Part shown: positions 52,102 to 62,512 of the stretch, in pieces
Layout: each line of letters begins with the position of its first letter
Position numbering within the stretch: position 1 is the first letter of the stretch
Source of the DNA: Hyperoplus lanceolatus
Taxonomy: Eukaryota > Chordata > Actinopteri > Uranoscopiformes > Ammodytidae
Assembly: GCA_026929865.2 (NCBI GenBank)
Contig: CM049409.1
Span: 14,785,452-14,849,451, forward strand
Direction: 5' to 3'
DNA: 64,000 nucleotides
The notes under the pieces: model-generated
Database searches by the model: none
The model's input: the letters and a program-made list of their open reading frames with translations, nothing else
Told to the model about the DNA's origin: nothing
Made by a program: the position numbers and the translations under genes

Positions 52102-52494
52102 TGTTATGTACGGGTTTGTTTTGGGTGTGTTTCTTTGTTCTGTGTTTCTTTTGGTTGCCACTGATTAAGTGAGCAGGTGTGCTGCTCACTTAATCATGCT
52201 CACCTGGTGTAATCAGTGCCCAGTACTTAAGCAGCATGGTAAGCCTCAGTCTGTGCCCCTGCTCTGCTCACTGCCATGCTGCTGGACTGTTGCTGCTCAA
52301 CTGTGGTTTTCTAAAAGTTAAGTTTACGCTTTGAGTTTGTTAAATTGCTGATCTGTCGTTTGTACCGGTTAAGTTTGATACTTTTGTTCTTTTTGAATTA
52401 AATACGCATCATTTTACAACCTGACTCCTATTTACCCTTTGAGCTGGTTCTCAAGTTACAGTCCCTTTACCCCTAGTCAAACAGGGACGTAACA
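52102..52494 (+). repeat. 3' LTR (393 bp)
   Basis: Direct copy of the 5' LTR, preceded by the G-rich tract at about 52091-52101 and followed by the GTGTC duplication. Confidence 0.93.
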
Positions 52495-52499
52495 GTGTC

Positions 52500-53020
52500 T
52501 GTGTGTGTGTATGTGAGAGTGAGTGTGTTGCTTGCAGAAACAATAACTGGACTTATTAGACTAAACTCTTTTATACATTGAGTGTTTAAAAAAAAAAAAA
52601 ATACAATTACAAGAAACACAAATGTGCTTTGTACCAAAGAGCACACAGATTTTAATTTTTTTTGACTACCTTGTTCCCTCTGTCTTTTCCCGACCTTGCT
52701 GACATATCATTAAATCCTGGTCTTTTCAGACATGGTGGTACGTCTTCCTTTCAAAAGTAATACAACATTTCCCCTTCACATTAGTGAGATATTAAGATAG
52801 TTTTAAGAGTGAGATTTAAAAAAAGTAATCACTTCAAATAAACCTACACGAAGAAGCAGCTTCTTGCTGAATTTAACTTTAGTTAAAACAGTGAGAAAAC
52901 CGCACAGACTACTATCTATATTTTTGGGGGGGTTTTAGACTGTTTGTGTGTGGTTGCACTAATCGTCAGATGTTGAGGTTTGGAAATAGTGTCAACCTGT
53001 CTAAGTAGGTTAAAAAAGAA
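52500..53020. other. Unannotated stretch, no gene seen
   Basis: AT-rich; an A run near 52590. Confidence 0.45.
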
Positions 53021-53180
53021 GGGGGCGCCTTTAGCTCAGTTGGTAAGGCGTCCCCCCCATGGGCCTCGGCCAGCAGCAGACCCGGGCTCGATTCCAGCCC
53101 GCGGTCGTTCTCTGCATGTCACCCCCTCTCTGCCCCATTTCAACTATGTCTCTACACTATCAATAAAATGCCAAAAAAAT
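53021..53180 (+). mobile_element. tRNA-derived SINE
   Basis: The head is tRNA-like, with an A box TAGCTCAGTTGG (53032-53043) and a B box-like GGCTCGATTCC (53085-53095). It is followed by CTGCATGTCACCCCCTCTC and a tail AATAAAATGCCAAAAAAA. This is the layout of a widespread perciform SINE. The anticodon arm is not tRNA-like (a C run and an oversized arm), so it is not a functional tRNA. Confidence 0.85.
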
Positions 53181-53239
53181 TATGGGACTGAGATGATACT
53201 AGATAACTCTCTGTTAGAAGGCCGCAGTGCATTAATGCT

Positions 53240-53328
53240 GTGACGTAGGGACGAGGGAGGGGACTGCTAACGGCAGTCACTGACAGGAAGTTAGCTAAAA
53301 GAACCATTTTGTTTACAGTACCTTTAAA
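53240..53328 (-). repeat. Fragment of the MITE at 56153-56510
   Basis: GACGTAGGGACGAGGGAGGG, then GACTGCTAAC and TGACAGGAAGTTAGCTAAAA are the reverse complement of about 56165-56240. It is truncated. Confidence 0.75.
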
Positions 53329-54121
53329 GCACACATTTTTCCTCATGAAAATATATATTTTATCATAGGTTCCTATTACGTCAGTCTGTAGGGTGGTAGG
53401 TAGCCATGTTTGTCTAAGTCTTATATTTAAGCTCAATCATCCTCCCAATTCAAAGCCCAGTCTGTGTAACAGAAGTGGCCTGAGGAACTTAATGAACAGG
53501 GCTTGTTGACTAGAGGGTGGAGTATCCACCGAAAATCAACAGGTTGCAAAGTGTCTCTGTCAAGTGGGGGGTCGTAGGAGGACGAAAGAGCCACTACAGT
53601 CCTGAATCTCTCTGAGTCCACGCCACTGTTCCTGTGGAAGGCTAAACATCTGCAACCACATTGGTTTTGAGTGCAGGTACTCTGTAAATGAGAGTGTGCA
53701 CCAATATCCTTTCTGTGCAATCACTTTCACTGTGCTTGTGGTTTTTGTAGCATGCGTGTTTGTGACGTAAAGTGAGATGAAGTGATGCAAGGGGGGATTT
53801 CCTCCTATAAACACAGGCCTCTTCTTGGAAAAATGCTGGTATTTCTTCTTCTTTGAAAAGGCAATTTATCTGTAAGGGTCCTGACAGGAGTTTGTATTTC
53901 ACAGATGGTAAATCAAAAGATATTTAAAAAAAGAGAATACAATGTGATCATTATATGTATGAAGTGTTATTTTGATAGCGACACGTTTCTTTTCATCCTT
54001 TTTTGCTGTTTTCTACAAAAATTATGCCATTTCTGTTAAAAGACCTACATCATGTCAACAACAACAACCAAGGCATCTAAGGAAACACTTATGGTCAGAC
54101 ATGTCTTGGTTTGCCTGCCTG

Positions 54122-54125
<4 letters not shown>
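53329..54125. other. Unannotated stretch, no gene seen
   Basis: Overlapping minus-strand frames of 84-95 aa have no recognised motif. Confidence 0.4.
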
Positions 54126-54219
<94 letters not shown>

Positions 54220-54229
54220 TGTGTGTGTC
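54126..54229. repeat. (GT)n microsatellite
   Basis: About 50 GT units with one GA interruption near 54217. Confidence 0.97.
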
Positions 54230-54999
54230 AATCCGGCCTTGCCTCTCATCTGGATCCTGCCCACTGCACTGCCCACGTGTCTTCGATCGACACACAGCTT
54301 ATCAACCCCTGGCTCTTCCTTCTCTCATTGGTTACAAACCCTGATACCTATTAATACCTATGGTTAGTTAGTGCATTTGCACTTCAGTGCCCCTGAGCCA
54401 AAAAAGTTTAAACTCTACCACCTGCATACATCTTTGGGGGGTATGCATTGTATGTTTCTGAATGAAAAATCACAAACATTTCAGACATTTGGTGGTTATG
54501 TTAACCACCATTTGTCTCCTCAAAAAGCAGAGGAGAACTGTGGTTTTGTGCAGCCGCGTTTCACTGTGTTGGCGGCGGATAGCCAAGCTTGTGATGACTG
54601 TTTACTCAGGCCCACTCTGTATGAACACTGCCCCTATTCATCCCACGCCAACACACTGTGGAGCACTGGATACACACACACAAACTGGACCCACACACAT
54701 ACAGCGGACATATAGAAAATACTAAATGTCCAACAATGTAAAATTTCTGGGAAATTCACAGTAGAGAGCAGTTCATATGGTATTTCTGAGGAAAAAGGAG
54801 AAAATATTTTATTTACACGCACCCATTAGCATTGTAGATTTCTTTATTTGCTCCAATGCATAACAGGATAGGCTGTTATGCTTTATGTTACCAGTAATCC
54901 ACAACAGGTATATTTGTCTACTCTACACTACACTACACACAGGCTCACACATGCACGCTCCCATACATGCACGGATGCTTGCATACATACGGTTGCCAT

Positions 55000-55846
<847 letters not shown>

Positions 55847-56104
55847 CAGTGGTTCCCAGCTCGGGGGTCAGGTCCTTTATGGGATCCAATGATAAAATAT
55901 AATGGACACAATTTTTAAATAGACACAAAAGTGTTATTTGTTTTGTTTTTTTATTTGAATGTATTTACCTTTTAATTACAACATACTTTCCTTCTTTTGG
56001 GCTGCAAAAATACATGCTAAGGTTAACCTGTGATCCGTGGTCATAGGGACATGTAACTTCATTTCATGGGATCATTAGCATAAAAAAAAGGTTGGTTGCC
56101 ACTG
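55847..56104. repeat. hAT-like dispersed repeat (CAGTGGTTCCC... end)
   Basis: It begins CAGTGGTTCCCAGC and ends GGTTGGTTGCCACTG, inverted with mismatches. This is the end type of a common vertebrate hAT-derived repeat. No target duplication is evident. Confidence 0.6.
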
Positions 56105-56152
56105 CCCTAAACTATTGTCATCATGTTTTGATATTTTCCGTCAATGATGCTT

Positions 56153-56510
56153 AAAGGAGAAGTAAGTGATTTGGTCCTTTTAGCTAACTTCCTGTCAGTT
56201 ACTGCAGTTAGCAGTCCCCTCCCTCGTCCCTACGTCACCACCACATGAACACACAGCCGTCTTCATTAGATAGTGCCACGATAGAGAGCAACGATTCATC
56301 GTTCACGGGCACAGAGAACTGCATCTTTATAGAGCTCTGTCTCCTGATTGGATAAAACGAGCGGGATGCTCCAAATTTTAACTGGCAATTACTGCAAAGC
56401 TGAATGACTGGGAGACCTGTGTTATGAACTGTGCCTACTGTTTAAGTGATTGCTGTGTGAATATAGTGATTCAACACATACATTAACAAAAATATCACTC
56501 ACTTCTCCTT
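56153..56510. mobile_element. 358-bp MITE with 17-bp inverted ends
   Basis: The left end AAGGAGAAGTAAGTGAT and the right end ATCACTCACTTCTCCTT are inverted with one mismatch in 17. The flanks read TTAA and TCAA. The interior is non-coding. A partial inverse copy lies at 53240-53328. Confidence 0.8.
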
Positions 56511-57675
56511 CAAATATCAATATATATATATTTAAATATTAAATATCAATGTCTCTCCTTCTACTCTTTCTTCTTTTTCAGATCTGTCTAATTGCTCTCT
56601 CAGGCTCTTAGGTAGATAGACGGCAGATGAAATAGAGGAAGACAGGAGACAGATGGGGAAAGGTCTTGTAGCAGACGGTGGAGATTGTGGTGACAGTGAT
56701 GAGAAAGCTAAGTAAAGAGATTACCACAGTTAGCATCGGCCATGAGTCCTCCCTCTCCGCCCCTTCATCTGTCAAATCCCCAAAACCTCGCCGCTGAACT
56801 GAGGCAAGGGTTCATTGATATACAGTATATGCATGGTCTGCTCTGTTACAATTGTAACACTGTTAATAGATGAAGGCAGGGTTGGAGTTGGAGTGGGAAG
56901 GGTGCTTCTTTATCGTGCAGAGCTGAAAATATGAAAAATGGAACAAGAATACGGGAGTCTTTGTACATCAAATATAATTTTAATTACACAGGTGCTGCAG
57001 ATAGAAACTAGTAGTTGTACATGTTGCAACACATCTCATCACTCTGCCTGAATGAGTGTGTTGTCCTCATCTCCGACACATATTATAAAATGCAAATGGA
57101 AGGAGAACACACACACGTTTATTTATGATTTAAAATTATATATTTAATCCCAACTACACAACTACCCAATCGTCCTCTTCGAATTTGTGAGTGTATGTGC
57201 GCAACCTTTACTATTATTCAATATTTAATAATATATGACCCACTTACCAGTACAACTATTGTTCACTTCTTCACCTTTGCTCCTGCAGACAAACTGCAAC
57301 AGGTGCAGAGTGCTGTTTATCAGCACTCGTGCCTCTAAATAAAATAGTTAATCTGTAAATCAGATCTATCTGAGATTGGATCCTGTCTTCAAGTAAAAAA
57401 TCCACTGGACCATATGGACCATCTGGACAACAACACTCTTGGCTACTTTGAATTCATGACTCCGCCTCGTAAGAGGATAAAGCACTCGGTCAGTAAGGCG
57501 CGTGCTAATCTTTGCTGGTGTGCTGCTCTGATTTAGCCAGGGCTATTTGCTCAGCATGTCAGTTTGCAGACCGAGGTGACAGAAGACACACAGGAGCTCT
57601 GTTTATTTTTAATTGTTTCTGTCTGTGTTTGTTGTATTTATTGGGAGAATAAGGAAGAAGCCCGCAGCAGCTATA
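56511..57675. other. Upstream region of fam161a
   Basis: Should contain the promoter and any 5' non-coding exon of fam161a. I see no clear GC box, TATA or CCAAT arrangement. The coding frame is open for some distance upstream of the chosen ATG but without another ATG. Confidence 0.4.
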
Positions 57676-57774
57676 ATGTACCGACCACCCCCACTAGAGA
57701 GCAAGGAACTGATGGCTCTGTATGGAGAGGAAACAGATCGTAACTTTGTCAGAGATGAGGACTGTATCAGTGAG
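57676..57774 (+). CDS. fam161a: FAM161A coding exon 1
   Basis: The ATG at 57676 has A at -3 and opens a 33-codon exon (MYRPPPLESKELMALYGEE...), ending in phase 0 at GAG|GTGAGG. The assignment rests on the next exon and on exon 4. This N terminus itself is not diagnostic. It joins exon 2 at 58676. Confidence 0.7.
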
Positions 57775-58675
57775 GTGAGGATTTGAAGATGCAAGATTCC
57801 TTAAGATTTACCATACTAATTAACACCATAAACTGCTTGCAAATGATATAAAGCCTGTAATATCCCTCATGGAAAAGACCAAGAAGACTCAAGTAACAAA
57901 TTAATTTTAAAAGTGAATGCACGTGATGGCTTGTAACTATGAATCCAAGCAAGCAAAACTTGATAAGGATGAGTCTTTATCGTTATTTAGGGCTAATTAG
58001 TTTAATGCAAACAATGTAAGAGAATTGACGTTTATAAATAAGCTACAATATATTTAATCAAATCCAAACTGTTTTATGAAATATCTCTTCAAATAATCTT
58101 TTTGACATGGTGAATGGTTGACAGGCAAACAAAGAGATATTTATTATCCACACACACCACACTAAGCATTGATGGTTGTATTTTACATATTTTTCATTTT
58201 CATTTAACTTTTATTTATCCTCCAGACCAATTGAGGGGTGACCCTTATTTTCAATGACATCGAGTTCAAGCAAATTCCGAGGAAAAACAACAATGCATAC
58301 ACAATATTCAATGCAAATACATCAAATACACAACAACAGGTGAAGAGAAGAAAAAAAAACAATTGAATATATAAGTTATATATATAATATATAAGTTAAT
58401 AGTTAATTATGTTACCTCACAGTTTCACCAAGATCTTTGGAATTAAAAAGCAACCAAAGCGGTTGAAATCAAAGCCATGCATGCAGTGCATTCTGAGCCT
58501 GGTGTTGACTTCCAACTAATTATTTATTTTCTGAAACAAAGACTATAAAATGTTAAACAAAGTAAAAAAAAGCAACAATATGAGGCATTTTTAGCATCCC
58601 AAGATGAATGCAAGGCTTCTAACCGAATATAACATTTGTGTTGTTATTTATTATGTTTAATATGATTACTTCCAG
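57775..58675. repeat. fam161a intron 1 with dispersed repeat (58196-58480)
   Basis: The intron contains GACCAATTGAGGGGTGACCC ... CAATGACATCGAG and CAGTTTCACCAAGATC, the same family as 40850-41290. The remainder is ordinary intron sequence. Confidence 0.55.
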
Positions 58676-58959
58676 GACTATGATGTCGAGTCAGAGGGCA
58701 GCAGCGAGGAAGAGAAAGGAGGCAGAAGAGTTTTCAGGACTCTGTCGCTGGAGATCTACGGCCTGCAGAGGGAGCAGCATGTTCACTTCACCAACAGGGA
58801 ATACTACCAGAGGCTGGACGAGCTGAAGAGCGCTCACCTGAGGAACATGGCCGACCTGGAGAGAATGTACATCAGCCAGGGCAGAGAGTGGCGCGGGGAC
58901 CAAGACCATGATGGGGGTTTGGGAAGAGGAGGGAATAGAGAGGCCAGAATGTCCATCAG
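58676..58959 (+). CDS. fam161a: FAM161A coding exon 2
   Basis: Acceptor TTCCAG|GAC, donor AG|GTATGA, ending in phase 2. Residues about 75-98, EYYQRLDELKSAHLRNMADL then ERMY, match the conserved N-terminal block of FAM161A (EYF..VEELKAAH...MAKLEKMY in human). This resembles FAM161A more than FAM161B. It is preceded by an acidic serine-rich stretch. FAM161A is a microtubule-binding protein of the photoreceptor connecting cilium and centrioles, and human null alleles cause retinitis pigmentosa (RP28). Confidence 0.85.
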
Positions 58960-59536
58960 GTATGATATGTGTTAGGATGAATATGTTGTGAACTTAAATT
59001 TGGAGATTGGAGATGTTTACCAGGGAAAGACCACAACAGTACGATTCTGATCTTTATTGCTATATTAATCCACAGGGTGGTGTTGTCGTGTAAATAGTTC
59101 TACATCCTCCCAGGCAGCCATTTGATTAGTTTGTTTAGAGGGCTAGTCCTCCATTTAAAGCATTCAATGTAATGTATAGTTTTAAATACCAAAAGGGCAA
59201 TACTGTTGATCTATATCAGCATCATCAGAAAGTATTCAGTAAATATTGTCTTGTTTATTTATTTATTTTCTATATTATACACTGATATGGACATGTGTGT
59301 CTGAAATAAGTGATCGAACATATACCTATAAACCACATTTAAGATGCACATTGGACCTGTACAACAGTATTTTTGTCGTACTTTTCATGCTGAACAAATG
59401 TAGATCAGATGCCACTTTGTGTAATATATTACAATTAGAAGGTTAGAATGTGTCATTGTCCCTCGCTATGAGTACATATGTGTACTTAGCGTCTCCTTCT
59501 CTCCTGATCCTGTGTAATCTTTGCACCCTGAAGTAG

Positions 59537-59701
59537 CGGTCCTGCCAGGAAACTCCAGAGGATCAACTCCCAGGAGGAACTGGACTTCCATGACACATCG
59601 AGCAGTTCTGACCAATCAGAGCTCTGTGGAGAAGACAGCATGGGGGACCTGGAGCTGGACAATCCAAGAAGTACTCACAACCAGGGCCAAACCTTTAGGA
59701 G
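59537..59701 (+). CDS. fam161a: FAM161A coding exon 3 (boundaries partly uncertain)
   Basis: It continues exon 2 in frame with an acidic, serine-rich, probably disordered segment (INSQEELDFHDTSSSSDQSE...). The acceptor is AAGTAG, a tandem NAGNAG: use of the first AG (start 59534) adds one serine, and both are in frame. The 3' end is uncertain. GAG|GTTGGT (end 59701, phase 2) connects in frame to exon 4. TTG|GTGAAG (end 59705) is a stronger donor but leads to a stop. A|GTACTC (end 59670) would give the alternative frame discussed under findings. Confidence 0.65.
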
Positions 59702-59794
59702 GTTGGTGAAGTAGTAATGGACTCTTGTTAAACTTTGTTTTTCTTGTAGTAGAAGCCCTCATATAAGATTCCACTTTCCTTTGTTTTCTCACAG

Positions 59795-60668
59795 ATACAT
59801 CCTCCAAATCCCTGAAAAAAGAACGACCCAGCAGCAACAGTTTTGGTTCCAGGTCAAAGCCTCCTGTGCGAAACAGCCAGGAGGAGTGTCCCGCCAAACT
59901 GGGATCAGGTTTATGTCAAGCTCCAAGGTCACTGTGCCCAAACCCTTTAAGATGATGCAGCGAGAGGAGGAGAGGAAGAGGCACCATGTGCGTACGCGCT
60001 CCGAGATCCAGCTGGAGAACACCTTGCTGAGACAGGAGCTGGAAGAGCTTCAAGAATGCCAGAAAAAGTTCCGGGCGTCGCCAGCACCGGCACACATACA
60101 CCTGCCGCTCTATGAAATGATCAGCCGCCGCTCCTGTCTGCAATCCAACCAAAGCAGAAGTTGCAGCAGCAACAATGACCGTAACGCCAAAGGTAATGGA
60201 GCTTCTAGCGCTGCCTCGCCGCAGCCTTTCCATTTCCTGGAGAGAGAGAGGAGGAAGAGGGAGGCCAAGATCCTGGCAGAGCTGGGGAACCAGGGCCCCA
60301 AAGAGGAACAACGAATCTTCAAGGCCAGGCCCATGCCCAGCTCAGTGTACGGCCCAAGGCACAGAGCAAACACAGAGACCACAAGCCGCCAGCCCCAGTT
60401 TCTACCAATCTGCCCAATAGAGAGGGAAGCCACGGAGGGCCAGAGTGAACCAAACTCAGACTTAGAGCCTGACGTGCTCCACTCAGGGTCAGACACATCT
60501 CCAGAGTCCCGCAGCCCGCAGAGATGTCCCTCCTCCAAGCCAGTGAAGAAACAGATTGAGCTGTCCATTGAGATGGTGAGGGAAGCCATCGCCTGCAACA
60601 TCTGCTCACCTCTGCAGCAAAGCAGCTCGGAGCCTCTTCTCTCCAAGAGTGACTGCGTTAAAGTGTGA
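59795..60668 (+). CDS. fam161a: FAM161A coding exon 4, UPF0564 domain, with stop
   Basis: Acceptor TTTTCTCACAG|A. The frame holds the FAM161 (UPF0564) signature blocks in order: TVPKPFKMM (about residues 229-237 of a 473-aa model), KKFRASPAPAHIHLPLYEMI (273-292), PQPFHFLERERRKREAK (325-341) and FKARPMPSSVYG (358-369). It has a coiled-coil-like Glu/Arg/Leu stretch between them and ends at TGA 60666-60668. With exons 1-3 the model totals 474 codons including stop. Human FAM161A is about 660 aa, and the C-terminal part of the domain (the REYWKELEEQE...RPMLFERV region) is missing here. An undetected downstream exon or splice form, or a genuinely shorter fish protein, could explain this. Confidence 0.9.
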
Positions 60669-61392
60669 CAGACGACGGTTTGTGCAAATCAAAAAGAAAG
60701 ACAGCAAAAAGGGCCTTAGCAGTCAAGATTTGGGGTATTTTGTATTGTATGTGTTATCAAACAATTTCACATGGTTTTACACAGATGGGTTAGGAATTGT
60801 ATGTCATGTAGCAAGGTATATGTTGTTTCCGTAGTCAATCTGTTGGAATATTTGTGAATCTCTTAAAAAGTAAATGGGTAGCATATATATAGCATTTATA
60901 TTGCACTTTTATCGGGAGAGTTAAACAATTTGACTCTCATTCAGCCATGATGACATCAAGATTGCATCGAGCTTCACTGCGACCACGCCTAATCATTAGG
61001 AGCAATGTTGGGTCCATGCTCCTGCTGCCCAAGGACACTGATATATGGGCAGGATGTGTTTGGGATTGAAGCACCACAGTGCAGGTATCATATGCAGGTT
61101 CCTGTAAACATAACAACATTCACTGTCTCGCAGCTAAATTGATTGTGTGTATGTAGCCTAATACAAGTATTTCAAGCTTTTACTTTATTATAAAATATAT
61201 ATAAAAAAAATCTTGTTCTTCTCCTGCCTTTTCTTTGAGCTCCCCTCTGCCTCTTGACAGAGCTTTAGCGAGTGCATTGTTTAGCTCTTCGGGCAGCAAC
61301 AGTACTGTTTTGGTTCTCGCTTGTTGCTCTCAAAGTGTCGTTTTCGTGTCATTTTCACTACTAGGAACTGGTTCATAGCCATACACAATCTA
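60669..61392 (+). other. fam161a: fam161a 3'UTR/flank
   Basis: No AATAAA was recognised on the plus strand in the first few hundred bases after the stop, so the transcript end is not placed. No other gene is seen. Confidence 0.4.
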
Positions 61393-62279
61393 CACTCACC
61401 GGCCACTTTATTTGGTACAGCGGTTCATTTTCTTGTTAACACATATAACTAATCAGCCAATCACATGTCAGAAACTCAATGCATTTAGGCATGTAGACCT
61501 GGACGGGACAACTTATTGAGGTTGAAACCGAGCAACAGAATGGGTAAGAAAGGGGTTTTAACTGACTTTGAACATGGCAATGTTGAGGGTGCCAGGAGTG
61601 CTGGTATGAGTATTTCAGAAACTGCTGATCTACAGGGATTTTCTCTCTAAACCATCTCCAGGGCTTACAGAGAATGGTCTGAAAAAGGAAATATATCCTG
61701 TGAGCGGCATTTGTGTGGAGGTAAAATGCCTTGTTGAAGTCAGAGGTCAGTGGAGGATGGTCATACTGGTTCGAGATGATACAAAGGCAACAGTAACTCA
61801 AATAACCACTCGTTACAACCAGGGTATGCAGAATACCATCTCTGAACACAAAACACGACCAACCTTGAAGCAGATGGGCTACAGCAACAGAAGACCCCAC
61901 TGGGTGCCACTCATGTCAGCTAAAAACAGGAAAATGAGGCTACAATGCTCACAGGATCACCAATATTGGACAATAGAAGATTGAAAAATCATGCCTGGTC
62001 TGATTAGTCTGGATTTCAGTTGCGACATTGAGATGGCAGGTTCAGAATTTGGCATAAACAACATGAAAGTATGGATCCATCCTGCCGTGCACCATCAACC
62101 ATGCAATGTTCAAAGTCACCTAAACCCCCTTTCTTCCCCATTCTGATGCTCGATTTGACTTCAGTACATTGTCTCGACCACGTCTAAATGCATTGCATTG
62201 CTGCCATGTGATTGGCTGATTAGCTTTTTGTTTTTATAAGCCATTGAACAGGTGTACCTAATAAAGTGGCCGGTGAGTG
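61393..62279 (+). mobile_element. Tc1-like transposon, internally deleted and decayed
   Basis: The inverted ends CACTCACCGGCCACTTTATT... and ...CCGGTGAGTG (61393, 62279) are flanked by TA on both sides (61391-61392, 62280-62281), as expected for Tc1/mariner. Inside, the plus strand keeps Tc1 transposase text in broken frames: the N-terminal helix-turn-helix (LTDFEHGNVEGARSAG), ATVTQITTRYNQGMQ, and the start of the catalytic region (SMDPSC). Stops and frameshifts interrupt it, and the C-terminal half, with the later catalytic acidic residues, is deleted. At 887 bp it is about half to two-thirds of a full element. Confidence 0.9.
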
Positions 62280-62478
62280 TATATCACATACATTAAACGT
62301 TTCCTTGAGTTGAAATGAGAGGTCTGCTCTTCTAGTTGCCTTCTCATGTTCTCCAAATAGAAATGTGAACAACAGCAGTGGGTGTGTTAACATTAGAGCA
62401 ACATAACTGTGTCTGTATTAAGGTACAAATCAGACTGTATAATATGACAAAGTAAATTGCAGGGAGGGGAATATTTTG

Positions 62479-62480
<2 letters not shown>

Positions 62481-62511
<31 letters not shown>
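62481..62511. repeat. (AC)n microsatellite, short
   Basis: About 15 AC units. Confidence 0.95.

Positions 62512-62512
<1 letters not shown>

Larger units (their letters stand above)
50832..52494 (+). mobile_element. Short non-autonomous LTR retroelement with minisatellite interior
   Basis: Two near-identical direct LTRs (50832-51218 and 52102-52494), each starting TGTTATGTACGGG and ending GACGTAACA, enclose an 883-bp interior. The 5-bp duplication GTGTC flanks the whole (50827-50831 and 52495-52499). A primer-binding site follows the left LTR and a G-rich tract (ATGGTGGGGGG) precedes the right. No gag, protease, polymerase or envelope sequence is present, so any mobility would depend on proteins of another element. 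The size and the lack of genes are like TRIM/SMART-type elements. Confidence 0.92.

Noticed and set aside
51294-52189. Long open frames (180-273 aa) on both strands over 51.3-52.2 kb
   Set aside because: They are a by-product of a tandem array with no stop codon in any frame. Unit lengths of 15 and 25 shift frame, and the region lies between two LTRs with no recognisable domain.
53021-53110. Functional tRNA gene
   Set aside because: It has A and B boxes, but the anticodon arm is malformed and it is followed by the typical SINE body and tail.
60110-60646. 178-aa minus-strand frame over fam161a exon 4
   Set aside because: Antisense shadow of the conserved UPF0564 frame.
61436-61900. 154-aa minus-strand frame in the Tc1-like element
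   Set aside because: Antisense to the decayed transposase; the plus strand carries the recognisable Tc1 text.
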